Of a DNA stretch of 64,000 nucleotides, positions 42,613-51,213 are shown piece after piece. The notes beneath the pieces were generated by a model. The model worked only from the letters and a program-made list of their open reading frames with translations, ran no database searches and had not been told where the DNA came from. The position numbers and the translations under genes are program-made. Origin of the DNA: Flavobacterium poyangense (lineage in GTDB: Bacteria; Bacteroidota; Bacteroidia; Flavobacteriales; Flavobacteriaceae); contig NZ_JAALLN010000007.1 of NCBI RefSeq assembly GCF_011751075.1, positions 62,001 through 126,000 on the forward strand. Direction: 5' to 3'. Every line of letters begins with the position of its first letter. Position 1 is the first letter of the stretch.

Positions 42613-42750
42613 CTTTTTTAGTACCCATTTACTATTTAAAGTCATTTTATTAAGGAACAACCATTATGGTAGTAGAATGCTATTTTCGCTAAGCTAAAAA
42701 AATACGCCTAGTACGACAAGCACAAAACAAACTATCCGGCCATAAAAATA

Positions 42751-42810
42751 AAAAAATCCGCGTTTATCCGCGTTTTCACGATAGTGAATCCGTTACATCA
42801 GCGTCCAAAC
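42751..42810. repeat. Short dispersed repeat, ATCCGCG-CGATAGTGAATCCG type
   Basis: AAAAAATCCGCGTTTATCCG, then CGTTTTCACGATAGTGAATCC and GCGTCCAAA, matches 48383-48443 in the same orientation with about ten substitutions. Its centre (CACGATAGTGA) is itself a small inverted repeat. Confidence 0.7.
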
Positions 42811-42862
42811 CCCCAGTTAGTTTATATTCCAACGATCAGCAGCTATTTTCTGATATTTAGAA

Positions 42863-42870
42863 TATATTTG
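42863..42870 (+). promoter_or_regulatory. Candidate -7 element of the histidine phosphatase gene
   Basis: TATATTTG fits TAnnTTTG, 24 bases before the start codon. No convincing -33 element is seen. Confidence 0.4.
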
Positions 42871-42893
42871 CTTTGCCATAACTAAAAACCGAA

Positions 42894-44168
42894 ATGAAAA
42901 AAATCCGACTGTCCTTATTATTTACGTTCACAAACCTTTCCCTCATTTTGGCTCAAACCATCCAACAAGAGCTATATGACAGTCCGGAGAAAACTGCCGG
43001 AGTACATTATGCTTATCCCGCCCAAAATATTATCGCACCCACAGCGTTGCCAAAAGGGTATCAAGCGTTTTATATCAGCCATTTTGGACGTCATGGCTCT
43101 CGTTATTTGACAAGTGATGCAGAATATAAAGAGGCATTAGATTTATTTGAAGAAGCCAATAAAAACAAGGCACTCACAAGCTTAGGCGTCGATGTTCTAA
43201 AACGCTTGCAACTGCTTTGGAAAGAAGTTGAATTTCGCGGAGGAGACCTCGCTCCACTAGGACAAAAAGAGCAAAGAGGAATTGCAGAACGTATGTACCA
43301 ACAGTACCCAAAAATCTTTGCAAAAGATGCTCAAATAGAAGCTAGCGCCACAACAGTAGTGCGTGTTGTACTGAGTATGGATGCTTTTTGTGAAAGACTA
43401 AAAGAAATTAATCCCAAGTTACAGATTACGCGCAATGCCGGTATAAAATGGCAGCGGTATCTAAACTACAATACACCCGAAGCAACTGCTTTTAAAGCTG
43501 CTAAAGATACCTGGAAAAAAGAGTTCCTCGAATTCGAAAATAGACACACGAACCCTGATCGTTTGGTAAAGTCGTTATTCTCAGATGCGGACTATGTGTC
43601 AAAAAAAATCGATGCCGCTACCATGATGAAAAAATTATTCGCCATCGCAGGAGGAATGCAGAATATAGAAACAAAGCTCACTTTTTATGATTTGTTCGAA
43701 AAACAAGAACTGTTTGATTTATGGCAAACCACCAATTATCGTCAATACGTGAGCGATGCGAATGCCGCAGTCAACAACGGGATCATGTTTGAGAATCAGA
43801 AGCCGACCTTAAAAAATATCATTGAAAGCGCGAACACAATGATTGCATCCAAAGGCAAAGGCGCTACTCTTCGTTTTGCCCATGATGGTAATTTAATTAC
43901 ACTGGCAATGTTACTTCATTTAGACGGAAGCTACAACAGCGTGTCCGATCCTAATACGTACTACGAAGCATGGAATAATTTTAAGATAGCACCAATGTCA
44001 GGAAATATACAAATGATGTTTTTTAGAAAGCGTAAATCAGATGACATATTGGTAAAATTCTTTCTTAATGAAAAAGAAATCCTGGTTCCGACTATAAAGA
44101 CAGATATAGCACCGTATTATCACTGGAAAGATGTAGAAGGGTATTATAAAGGACTGCTTTCCATTTAA
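42894..44168 (+). CDS. Secreted histidine-type phosphatase (MINPP/acid phosphatase-like)
   Basis: A 424-residue branch-2 histidine phosphatase. A signal peptide (residues 1-21, LSLILAQT) is followed by ISHFGRHGSRYLT, with the phospho-accepting H67 in RHGSR. LRFAHDGNLITLAMLLHLDG carries the second catalytic H-D pair. The length and the insertion after RHG suit the multiple inositol-polyphosphate phosphatase/acid phosphatase group. In the periplasm it would release phosphate from inositol phosphates or other phosphomonoesters. It stands alone, with a strong terminator downstream (44483-44522). Confidence 0.9.
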   Translation: MKKIRLSLLFTFTNLSLILAQTIQQELYDSPEKTAGVHYAYPAQNIIAPTALPKGYQAFYISHFGRHGSRYLTSDAEYKEALDLFEEANKNKALTSLGVDVLKRLQLLWKEVEFRGGDLAPLGQKEQRGIAERMYQQYPKIFAKDAQIEASATTVVRVVLSMDAFCERLKEINPKLQITRNAGIKWQRYLNYNTPEATAFKAAKDTWKKEFLEFENRHTNPDRLVKSLFSDADYVSKKIDAATMMKKLFAIAGGMQNIETKLTFYDLFEKQELFDLWQTTNYRQYVSDANAAVNNGIMFENQKPTLKNIIESANTMIASKGKGATLRFAHDGNLITLAMLLHLDGSYNSVSDPNTYYEAWNNFKIAPMSGNIQMMFFRKRKSDDILVKFFLNEKEILVPTIKTDIAPYYHWKDVEGYYKGLLSI

Positions 44169-44204
44169 GGTCCAGTTGAATTACCCCACAAGGAGCTACA
44201 AAGT

Positions 44205-44400
44205 CCCTCACGCAGATTTTGCAGATTAATCAGATTGTTTGATCACAAAATAAAAATATCAGCATAACCCTCTAAATCTGCGTGAAAAAATACTCGGAAA
44301 ACATAAAAATTACAATGATAGAAAGTCTTAGCATGCAGTTTCGCTCTTACTCGGAACTTTAAAAGAAACTTTGCGATTTTGCGACTTCGCGAGTAAAATC
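44205..44400. repeat. Decayed palindromic repeats between phosphatase gene and terminator
   Basis: CACGCAGATTTTGCAGATTA...CTCTAAATCTGCGTGAAA (about 44209-44288) is an inverted pair. CTTTGCGATTTTGCGACTTCG, then CGAG (44368-44394), belongs to the family at 11283-11441 and 16203-16375. Confidence 0.6.
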
Positions 44401-44482
44401 AGCGTCCTTTATAAAAAAAAAGCTGTAAACCTTGCGATTAAAGCAAGAGCCATAAATATAGCTTAGATTTCACGGAAATAAA

Positions 44483-44522
44483 AACCAACGGCCAAATTCA
44501 TAATTGGATTTGGCCGTTGGTT
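44483..44522. terminator. Strong bidirectional hairpin terminator
   Basis: Perfect 15-base arms AACCAACGGCCAAAT (44483-44497) and ATTTGGCCGTTGGTT (44508-44522). Located between convergent genes ending at 44168 and 44531. Confidence 0.9.
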
Positions 44523-44530
44523 AAAAAGTT

Positions 44531-46075
44531 TTAATTATCACAGAAAGAACCTATTTGCTGCAAATGTCTTTCGGTTTGGTATTTATTAAAGTTGTCCCAT
44601 GTTGGCGGAACCGTTGTTTTTTGTCCGTACATCGCATCCAGACAAATATTATTGTCTTTGTACTTGTCATGCAAAACAGTAAGAATTTTAAAGAAAAATT
44701 CATCCAACAGTACGATTGCTTCAAATTCCTCTTTTAGCATATTGTAATTACTGTCTGACGGATTTAATAGTTGTAATAACTCTAAAACCTCCTTCTTTTC
44801 ATCTTCGTTGATTTCGGTTAAATACCCCATCTTTAAGCTTCTGTATACTAAATTGTTCCAGGCCTTACTGTCGTGACCCCATTGAACATCAGGAAGATTT
44901 AAAGAATGCTCACAGATTAGAATAATAGAAAAAAGTACATCATCAAGATATTTCGCAGGAAATTCGTCAAAACTTCTGAATTCAAAACCACTTTGGTACA
45001 TCTTCTCCTGATTAAAATCAAGACCAATTTCCGAAAGCATTTCATACTCCATTTCAGCTTCGATCTGATCGCGCCACCAGACATTATCTTCTTTTTTAAA
45101 CTTTAGCAGTTTTCTGAAATTATCAACGTTATAGGTTAAAATTTTACCTTTTGGCATTGTTTTATGATAAGTTCCAACACCAATATAACGGGACATCGCA
45201 TTTCTCATCGAACCTAAAGTAAACTTTTTGTCCAAATCGTATTTGTCACTTATTACGCCCATAATGTCCGGACTGCCAAGGGTAGCGATAAAAAACGGCT
45301 CAAACCATTGTAATAAATAAATAGCATTGCCATGTGTTTTTTCAAAATCTGTATAATCTGTAATTCTACTGTCTTCTGTTAAAGTTGGCAAAGTAATATG
45401 AAAATGATAAGTACCATTATTAAACAAAACCAGGTTTTCCTGATTGGTCATAAACATATTAAGTCCATTGTTGTACTCCGGGAAATTTAGCTTTCCGTTT
45501 AACACAGAAGACTCATTGATTTTATCTATAAATAACTTTTTAGTAGCTTTTAATTCCCTGCACGAATCAACTACGGTTCGATTTTCAAAATATTTAGTCA
45601 CAAATTCTATAGAATCGCCATCAAAATGAACAGACCCCATCGTTTTGTTTCTCTGACTGATCATACTTTGAATGTTGTAGGGTTGCGCCTCAAGGAAAAG
45701 CTCCATAATCGATTTTCCAAGATAATCGGGGTTTGCAAGTGGTTGTGGAGGTGTAGCACCCGATTCCGGAGCACCGGCCAATGCTTTTACAGCCGATAAT
45801 GTTTTGTGCTGATAGTTTTTATCCAGTTTTTCAAGCGAATGACTGTTGATCATTCGGCTTACTTTATAGTTTTCAGTTGTACCAAAAGCCCTTTTTAATA
45901 CAGGAGCTAAGCTTTCCGGCTTGTAGCATTTTCTATAGTCAATACTGTATTTCTCAAAGCCAATCTTTTCTTGTATAAATTCACCAGTAACTATTAGGGA
46001 TTCTTCAAATTGCATATAGGTTTCGTTTTCTAATCCTATTCCCCAATAATATTTTTGTGTCTGATTGTCTTTCAT
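44531..46075 (-). CDS. Unrecognised 514-residue protein, possible GCS-fold amidoligase
   Basis: I cannot assign this protein to a named family. Several segments resemble the glutamate-cysteine-ligase/amidoligase fold: an N-terminal strand with paired acids (YYWGIGLENETYMQFEE, residues about 9-25), a central H-x-H strand (NGTYHFHITLPTL), then a helix followed by a loop (HGNAIYLLQWFEPFFIATLG, with SP after it) and an arginine-rich strand (MRNAMSRYIGVGTYHKTMPKG). In that superfamily such acids and histidines bind Mg-ATP, and the enzymes form amide bonds. A Pro-rich insert lies at about 100-120. The C-terminal 150 residues are helical and acidic. There is no signal peptide. A Cys-His-Glu hydrolase gene lies 440 bases upstream in the same direction. 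Confidence 0.6.
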   Translation of the reverse strand: MKDNQTQKYYWGIGLENETYMQFEESLIVTGEFIQEKIGFEKYSIDYRKCYKPESLAPVLKRAFGTTENYKVSRMINSHSLEKLDKNYQHKTLSAVKALAGAPESGATPPQPLANPDYLGKSIMELFLEAQPYNIQSMISQRNKTMGSVHFDGDSIEFVTKYFENRTVVDSCRELKATKKLFIDKINESSVLNGKLNFPEYNNGLNMFMTNQENLVLFNNGTYHFHITLPTLTEDSRITDYTDFEKTHGNAIYLLQWFEPFFIATLGSPDIMGVISDKYDLDKKFTLGSMRNAMSRYIGVGTYHKTMPKGKILTYNVDNFRKLLKFKKEDNVWWRDQIEAEMEYEMLSEIGLDFNQEKMYQSGFEFRSFDEFPAKYLDDVLFSIILICEHSLNLPDVQWGHDSKAWNNLVYRSLKMGYLTEINEDEKKEVLELLQLLNPSDSNYNMLKEEFEAIVLLDEFFFKILTVLHDKYKDNNICLDAMYGQKTTVPPTWDNFNKYQTERHLQQIGSFCDN

Positions 46076-46515
46076 TTATACTAATTGTCTTTTTTTATGG
46101 TTAATTATATTTTTAGAAGCATTGTTTGGTACTTCAAAATAAAACTCAAATCAATTTAAAATCAGGCACAAGAAGTCTTAACGGATTAAACAGAAGTTGT
46201 AATATCCATTAAAAAAGTATTGCTTTACTTTTAAAATTACAGAATTATATTTTTTAGTTTTAGAAATTTTACAGCTGTATCGAATGAAAGGCTTATAAAA
46301 AGTAAAATTTTATAGTGAGGTTATAAAATTACTACCGTTACTAATTGCTTTTATATCAATAATTTAAACAGATGAATAGCGTAGTTGCAACTTTGGCTAT
46401 TTTTATTTTTTCCGAGCTGCGAAATTAGTTTTTTATTTTGATATTTCCAAGCAGTTAATTCATTGATAATCAATAATTTTTTGATGGTTTAGATAAAGAA
46501 GTCTATTTTTTTCTG
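46076..46515. other. Gene-free AT-rich gap
   Basis: A 440-base AT-rich stretch between the two minus-strand genes. I see no reading frame, palindromic repeat or clear promoter motif. It probably holds the promoter of the 514-residue gene, so the pair may be transcribed separately. Confidence 0.4.
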
Positions 46516-47253
46516 CTAAGGGTGATAATAAAGCACATAGGAGGAGTATAATTCATCGTTCCACCAATCTTTTCTAATCTCCGAAAAGTAGTTGTAATTT
46601 GACTTCCCGGCCTGTGATTGCAGGGGATAAACGACTACACCATTTTCACGATACGCTTTGTGCAGGTCGGTTTCAGGGACAACAGGGACAATATGCCCCG
46701 AAAGTCCTTTTTCTCTTCTTTTGGCACAAATTATTCCAATACCGCCTTCAGTATTTACTTTGTTCTGAATTTCATCGACAGTATCGATTTTTTGCCAGCC
46801 AAAATCAATTCCCCATTCCGGAAACCAATCGTGCAGGGCACTGGAATAAATACGGTCGACAGTTTCTTCAAATATAGCCTCGACATCCTGTCCCTGTTTT
46901 AATTTTTCGAGAGATTCAGCCGTCCACCAAACCGTTGGGAGGTATACTTTATTAAAATAGCAATAGTCATAAGAATACACATTACAATAGGTATCTTCTT
47001 CTGTTTTCTGGTATCTGAGATTAGTTTCGACATTTAACTTGTCAATTAATCGGATAATACTTTCTTTTTTGCTGACAGCATCCGTCAAATCTCTAAAAAG
47101 AATGCTGGAATCGTCAATAGGGGTTTCCTTCATTTCCTGAGTATCCAACTGAGATTGCGGATTAGGTAGTAAATCTGCTTTTTTTATATGTTTTTTCGAT
47201 ATTGTATTGGTATCCAGAGATATCGGTGCTGTTGCTACGGTGTTATTTTCCAT
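46516..47253 (-). CDS. Papain-like cysteine hydrolase (NlpC/P60- or CHAP-like)
   Basis: A 245-residue protein. Residues 1-60 are hydrophilic and likely disordered, and no signal peptide is present. The catalytic-type core begins with YCNVYSYDYCYFNKVYLPTV, followed by WW, giving C90 at the start of a helix. GLSGHIVPVVPETD supplies H187 and E194, the usual order Cys, His, acidic residue of papain-like amidases. LPTVWW and the following Q/E-rich helix resemble peptidoglycan-degrading members found in bacteria and phages. Cleavage of a peptide or cell-wall amide is expected. The nearby ligase-like gene raises the possibility that the two act on one amide-linked product. Confidence 0.65.
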   Translation of the reverse strand: MENNTVATAPISLDTNTISKKHIKKADLLPNPQSQLDTQEMKETPIDDSSILFRDLTDAVSKKESIIRLIDKLNVETNLRYQKTEEDTYCNVYSYDYCYFNKVYLPTVWWTAESLEKLKQGQDVEAIFEETVDRIYSSALHDWFPEWGIDFGWQKIDTVDEIQNKVNTEGGIGIICAKRREKGLSGHIVPVVPETDLHKAYRENGVVVYPLQSQAGKSNYNYFSEIRKDWWNDELYSSYVLYYHP

Positions 47254-47453
47254 CTTGACTGCTTATAATTGATCGGCCAAACGCTGCGGGATTTAATTAT
47301 TCGTGCAACGCAATTGAGTTGGCTAAAAAGTAAATATAATAATTTTATACTTGATCGGAGAATTATAAGAAAATAAGCTGATATAGAAGCAAATATTAAC
47401 ATTTTAGGCTTTTTTATACGTTGCATTGTAGCTTTGATAACTAAACAAATGAA

Positions 47454-48128
47454 CTAAGAAAAAGAATAAAGCTTTTCTTTTTTCTCAAGCTCCGTATTAA
47501 AGTTATCTATAACAAAATCCGCAAGACTGGTATCAACTCCGTTGTTATTGTCATTTGTAAAAGCTATGGCTAGCATACCCGCACTTTTTGCTGCCTTAAT
47601 TCCGGAAAATGAATCTTCAATAGCAATACAATTGACAGGAGCAATGCCTAGTTTTTTCGAAGTGGTTAAGTACACTGCAGGATCAGGTTTTCCATTTTTT
47701 TCATCCTCCGAAGAAGAAACACAATCAAATAAATGTGTTATATTGAGTTTGTCAAGTACAACAGGTATAATGCTTGCCGGAGAATTTGTTGCCAAACCAA
47801 TCTTAAATCCTTCCGACTTAAGTGTTTCAATATAGGTTTTTATACCCGAAATAACCAAACCTTCTTTTATGATTAGCTCGGTTACTTTTGCCACCACTTG
47901 TTGTTCGGTCGCTTCAAGAGTACTAGCTGTCCATGGAAATTTTTCGTGCCAGAATTTTGCAACTTCGGCAGTGGTCATTGTTTTTGTAAGGATCGCCATT
48001 TCTTTTGTAACCGTAACTCCCAACGAAGAGAAAACTTCAAATTCAGCTCTTTGCCAAAGAGGCTCAGAATCAATTAAAACACCATCCATATCAAAAATCA
48101 CTGCCTTTATTTTATGTTTTTCCGTCAT
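47454..48128 (-). CDS. HAD-family phosphatase, beta-phosphoglucomutase-like
   Basis: A 224-residue HAD hydrolase with motif I VIFDMDGVLIDSEPLW (nucleophile D13, acid/base D15), a helical cap domain, motif II LATNSPAS, motif III lysine in EDEKNGKPDPAVYL and motif IV IEDSFSGIKAAKSAGM. The sequence resembles 2-deoxyglucose-6-phosphatase/beta-phosphoglucomutase type enzymes (YniC-like). It would dephosphorylate or isomerise sugar phosphates. It is separated by 200 bases from the next minus-strand gene. Confidence 0.9.
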   Translation of the reverse strand: MTEKHKIKAVIFDMDGVLIDSEPLWQRAEFEVFSSLGVTVTKEMAILTKTMTTAEVAKFWHEKFPWTASTLEATEQQVVAKVTELIIKEGLVISGIKTYIETLKSEGFKIGLATNSPASIIPVVLDKLNITHLFDCVSSSEDEKNGKPDPAVYLTTSKKLGIAPVNCIAIEDSFSGIKAAKSAGMLAIAFTNDNNNGVDTSLADFVIDNFNTELEKKEKLYSFS

Positions 48129-48382
48129 TGTTTAGAAACTTGGTTAATAGTGCGAAAAATAGTCTGTTGTATGATGTGTGGATAACGTAACCTTAATTCT
48201 GCTAAATTACTCAAAGAAATAAAGTTGCATTCAAACCTTTGTAAATTTATTTTTTCAGTTACAATTCGTGTGAAATTATTTATAGATGTGTATTTCTGAT
48301 TTTTCTACGGATAATTCTTTCGGTCTTGCCATTTTTAAACGTACACACAAGAAGAAAAATATTGCGATTCCTGCTGCAATAA

Positions 48383-48443
48383 TAAAAAATCCGTTTTTAT
48401 CCGCGTCTTCGCAATAGCGAACCCGTCCAATACGTGTCCAAAT
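48383..48443. repeat. Short dispersed repeat, ATCCGCG type (copy 2)
   Basis: TAAAAAATCCGTTTTTATCC, then GCGTCTTCGCAATAGCGAACC and GTGTCCAAA, same family and orientation as 42751-42810. Compensating changes keep the small inverted centre (CGCAATAGCG). The rest of 48129-48570 is AT-rich with no gene. Confidence 0.7.
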
Positions 48444-48570
48444 ACGTCCCGCAAAACACACCCAAAAAGGCGCTATTTTTTATGAAATATTTTTTCTGCG
48501 TACCATTTTCAAACTTCGTACATTTGCAGCTTAGAAACCTGGCGACTTAAGAGTCCGGAACCGCAAGAAT

Positions 48571-49428
48571 ATGATTGAAATAGGAAAATACAACACACTT
48601 ACCATACTACGTGATACCAAAGTAGGTTTATTTTTAGGGAATCCCGAAAAAGACCCTGAAGGAATTCACGATATATTATTACCCAATAAATACGTTCCAA
48701 ATGAATTTGAAATAGGCGAAGAGCTGATTGTTTTCGTTTATTTAGATCATGAGCAGCGCCCGGTCGCCACTACACTAGAGCCTTATATTTTATTGAATGA
48801 GTTTTCTCTTTTAAGAGTGAATTACATCAATCAAGTAGGAGCCTTTATGGACTGGGGAATGGAAAAAGACATATTGGTTCCGTTTAAAGAGCAGGCTCGT
48901 CCAATGGAAAAAGGGAAACGATACTTGGTTTACCTTTATATGGATAAAAAAACCAATCGTTTGGTAGCTTCAAGCAAAACGAATCAGTTTTTAAGCAATG
49001 ACTCTTTAACAGTTGAAAAAGGAGAGGAAGTAGATTTGATCGTTTCGCATATTACTGAAATTGGTATCAATGTGATTATCAACGAAAGACACAAAGGATT
49101 GTTGTATAAGGATGAAGTATACGATGACGCCATAAGAACAGGAGACAGAATGCGTGGTTTTATTAAAAACATTCGTCCTGACAACAAAATAGATGTTGCT
49201 TTGCAAGCGCAAGGGTATCAGAGCATTGAGCCCAACGCAGATAAAATATTGGACGAATTAAGAGCAAATCGCGGATTCTTGCGTCTGAACGATAATTCGC
49301 ATCCTGAGGATATTAAAACGGTTTTGAAAATGAGTAAAAAAACGTTTAAAAAAGCAATCGGAGCTTTATACAAAGAAAAACTCATCGAAATCAAAGAAGA
49401 CGGAATTTATCTGATAAAGGATAATTAG
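48571..49428 (+). CDS. S1-domain RNA-binding protein, CvfB family
   Basis: A 285-residue protein with tandem S1-type OB folds (about 5-65, 70-135, 140-210: TKVGLFLGNPEKD, NQVGAFMDWGMEKDILVPFK, TEIGINVIINERHKGLLYKD) and a C-terminal winged-helix domain (about 225-285: EDIKTVLKMSKKTFKKAIGA and LIEIKEDGIYLI). This is the architecture of CvfB/YitL proteins, RNA-binding regulators first tied to virulence in Staphylococcus. Its role in Bacteroidetes is not well defined. It stands alone with its own terminator. Confidence 0.92.
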   Translation: MIEIGKYNTLTILRDTKVGLFLGNPEKDPEGIHDILLPNKYVPNEFEIGEELIVFVYLDHEQRPVATTLEPYILLNEFSLLRVNYINQVGAFMDWGMEKDILVPFKEQARPMEKGKRYLVYLYMDKKTNRLVASSKTNQFLSNDSLTVEKGEEVDLIVSHITEIGINVIINERHKGLLYKDEVYDDAIRTGDRMRGFIKNIRPDNKIDVALQAQGYQSIEPNADKILDELRANRGFLRLNDNSHPEDIKTVLKMSKKTFKKAIGALYKEKLIEIKEDGIYLIKDN

Positions 49429-49455
49429 ACGGCTCTAAGTTAGCTTCACAAAAAA

Positions 49456-49495
49456 AAACCAAATTCCATAACAGTATTGGAATTTGGTTTTTTTT
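49456..49495 (+). terminator. Rho-independent terminator after the CvfB gene
   Basis: Arms AAACCAAATTCCA (49456-49468) and TGGAATTTGGTTT (49478-49490) followed by a T-tract, 27 bases after the stop codon. Confidence 0.9.
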
Positions 49496-50078
49496 ATGAA
49501 ACAAAGTTTTGTTATCTGGAAAAAGCAGATAGTACAGAGTATGAAGGATACTTTAATTTTCGCCAATAACAGGAAACAATTCATGTGAAAACTCAATAAA
49601 AGAACATAAAGAATGGTTTGATAATGAATCATTTCATTCATTGGAGCAGGTAACAACAAAAGTATATTTTATTTGTAGGAAAAAACTAATAAGTATCTTT
49701 GATTCAAGTATTTTGCCACTTATTAAGTACGTACTTACGCTTATATGCTTTTGCCTTGTTTGCTTGTGTTTTTAACATAAATTTACTTATTTTTTTAAGT
49801 TATTAACCTTTAACATCAAATTGGAAGATAATTAATTACAACCTTGATATTTGATAACAAATTTTATAGAGAATAGTTCCGATTTTCTTTGATGAGACAC
49901 ACTTCATCCGTTTAGAATACGAATCGAAATATAGTACTGCAAATGAAAAAACAGCAACTATCCGTATCCTCAACTATAAAGTAAGTTTTTGATAAAACTG
50001 ATTTTTAGAACTATTTAGGAGAATGAGCATGGAGTAAATTTCAGAATAAAAATGTTAAATCAATTAAAACTAGTAATT
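49496..50078. other. Gene-free AT-rich gap
   Basis: AT-rich, with no supported reading frame or recognised repeat. It contains the promoter of the secreted coiled-coil protein, but no motif stands out clearly. Confidence 0.4.
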
Positions 50079-51128
50079 ATGAAAAATTTAAATTCTTTAG
50101 TAAAAAATGATCAAAAACAGTTAGTATTCAAATGCATTTTTTTTATTATACTATTTTTATTATCAACGACGAGTTACAGTCAGGAGGGTATTACTCATGA
50201 CGGAGGTGAGACTTATAGACAATTTATTTCTTCGAGCACTAGACTTGACCGTACATCTCTTCCCCATACCAATTTGGCTTTCATACTAGGTGACGCTACT
50301 AAACCTAGAGCCTCGAATAATTTTAGTTGGTGGGCAAATGGAGCCAGTAACAAAATTAATAATTTAATGATGAGTCTTGTCAAGTATAGTATTTTTGATG
50401 TACCTCTTTATACATTATCAATGCATGGGATTATTTCTGTACAAAACATGTATGATAGAAATGATATCGGGCATAATCTAATGTTCTTTGTAGATGACAA
50501 GAGATCTTACATACAAAGTAATGGAGATCAAGACGGATTGTATATTACCTCTACTACGGGCAATAAGATAGAGATAGGTGATCATACCGATGCGGTAGCG
50601 ATCAATGCAAAGAACCTTATCATGGATTACGGAGGAGCTAATGACCTGGCGCAGGTTGCAATAAATGCAGGTAATCCGGTAAACGGAGCCGCTTTAACAG
50701 TTGGAGGGATGACTTACATTGGAAGTTCTAAGGTTATAGAATCGCATCCGGAAATATCAAATGACCTTAAAGAAGATTGTTCCCTTTTTGTTGAAAAACA
50801 AATTTTGGCAGCAGATTTAAATATCATTCCGAAACCCTATTGGAAAGATTCTGTTTTTGAAGGTGATTATAAGAAAATGGATTTAAATGCTTTAGAGAGT
50901 TATGTTAAAGAAAACAAACACCTTCCAGGTATAGTTTCGGAGAAAGAAGTAAAAGAAAAGGGATATAAAATACATGTTTTTAATGAAGGTCTTTTACAGA
51001 ATGTTGAAGAGCTGCTACTCCATATCATTGATCAAAATAAGAAAATTACGGATCAGAGTAAAAAAATTGAGGTATTGAGCAGAAAGATAGAAGTTCTTGA
51101 AAAAGAAGGCAAACAGCATAAAAAATAA
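50079..51128 (+). CDS. Secreted protein with tail-fibre-like C-terminal region and coiled coil
   Basis: About 349 residues from the second ATG. The signal peptide (IFFIILFLLSTTSYSQ) ends near residue 35. The middle is beta-rich with repeats of the form found in fibre shafts (GLYITSTTGNKIEIGDHTDA, AALTVGGMTYIGS). The C-terminal part (LNALESYVKENKHLPGIVSE then EGLLQNVEELLLHIIDQN) is a segment found in many Bacteroidetes tail-fibre-like or S74-associated proteins. The last 40 residues form a heptad coiled coil (KITDQSKKIEVLSRKIEVLE). The earlier ATG at 50052 would add nine residues and cannot be excluded. The protein probably trimerises outside the cell; a role is unknown. It precedes a metalloprotease gene by 85 bases. 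Confidence 0.7.
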   Translation: MKNLNSLVKNDQKQLVFKCIFFIILFLLSTTSYSQEGITHDGGETYRQFISSSTRLDRTSLPHTNLAFILGDATKPRASNNFSWWANGASNKINNLMMSLVKYSIFDVPLYTLSMHGIISVQNMYDRNDIGHNLMFFVDDKRSYIQSNGDQDGLYITSTTGNKIEIGDHTDAVAINAKNLIMDYGGANDLAQVAINAGNPVNGAALTVGGMTYIGSSKVIESHPEISNDLKEDCSLFVEKQILAADLNIIPKPYWKDSVFEGDYKKMDLNALESYVKENKHLPGIVSEKEVKEKGYKIHVFNEGLLQNVEELLLHIIDQNKKITDQSKKIEVLSRKIEVLEKEGKQHKK

Positions 51129-51213
51129 ATAATACCTGGAATTTGATTTATTTTTTTGGTAACATAAAGAAGTCATACTTATTAATGATTGTAGAATTTA
51201 ATCGGATTGAATT

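Noticed and set aside
46599..46902. Two plus-strand frames of 92 and 94 codons
   Set aside because: Antisense to the cysteine-hydrolase gene, whose catalytic motifs support the minus strand.
44531..47253. Toxin-antitoxin or anti-phage defence pair
   Set aside because: The genes are 440 bases apart, neither has nuclease, helicase, TIR or other defence-type motifs, and no integrase or restriction gene is nearby. The idea cannot be supported from sequence alone.
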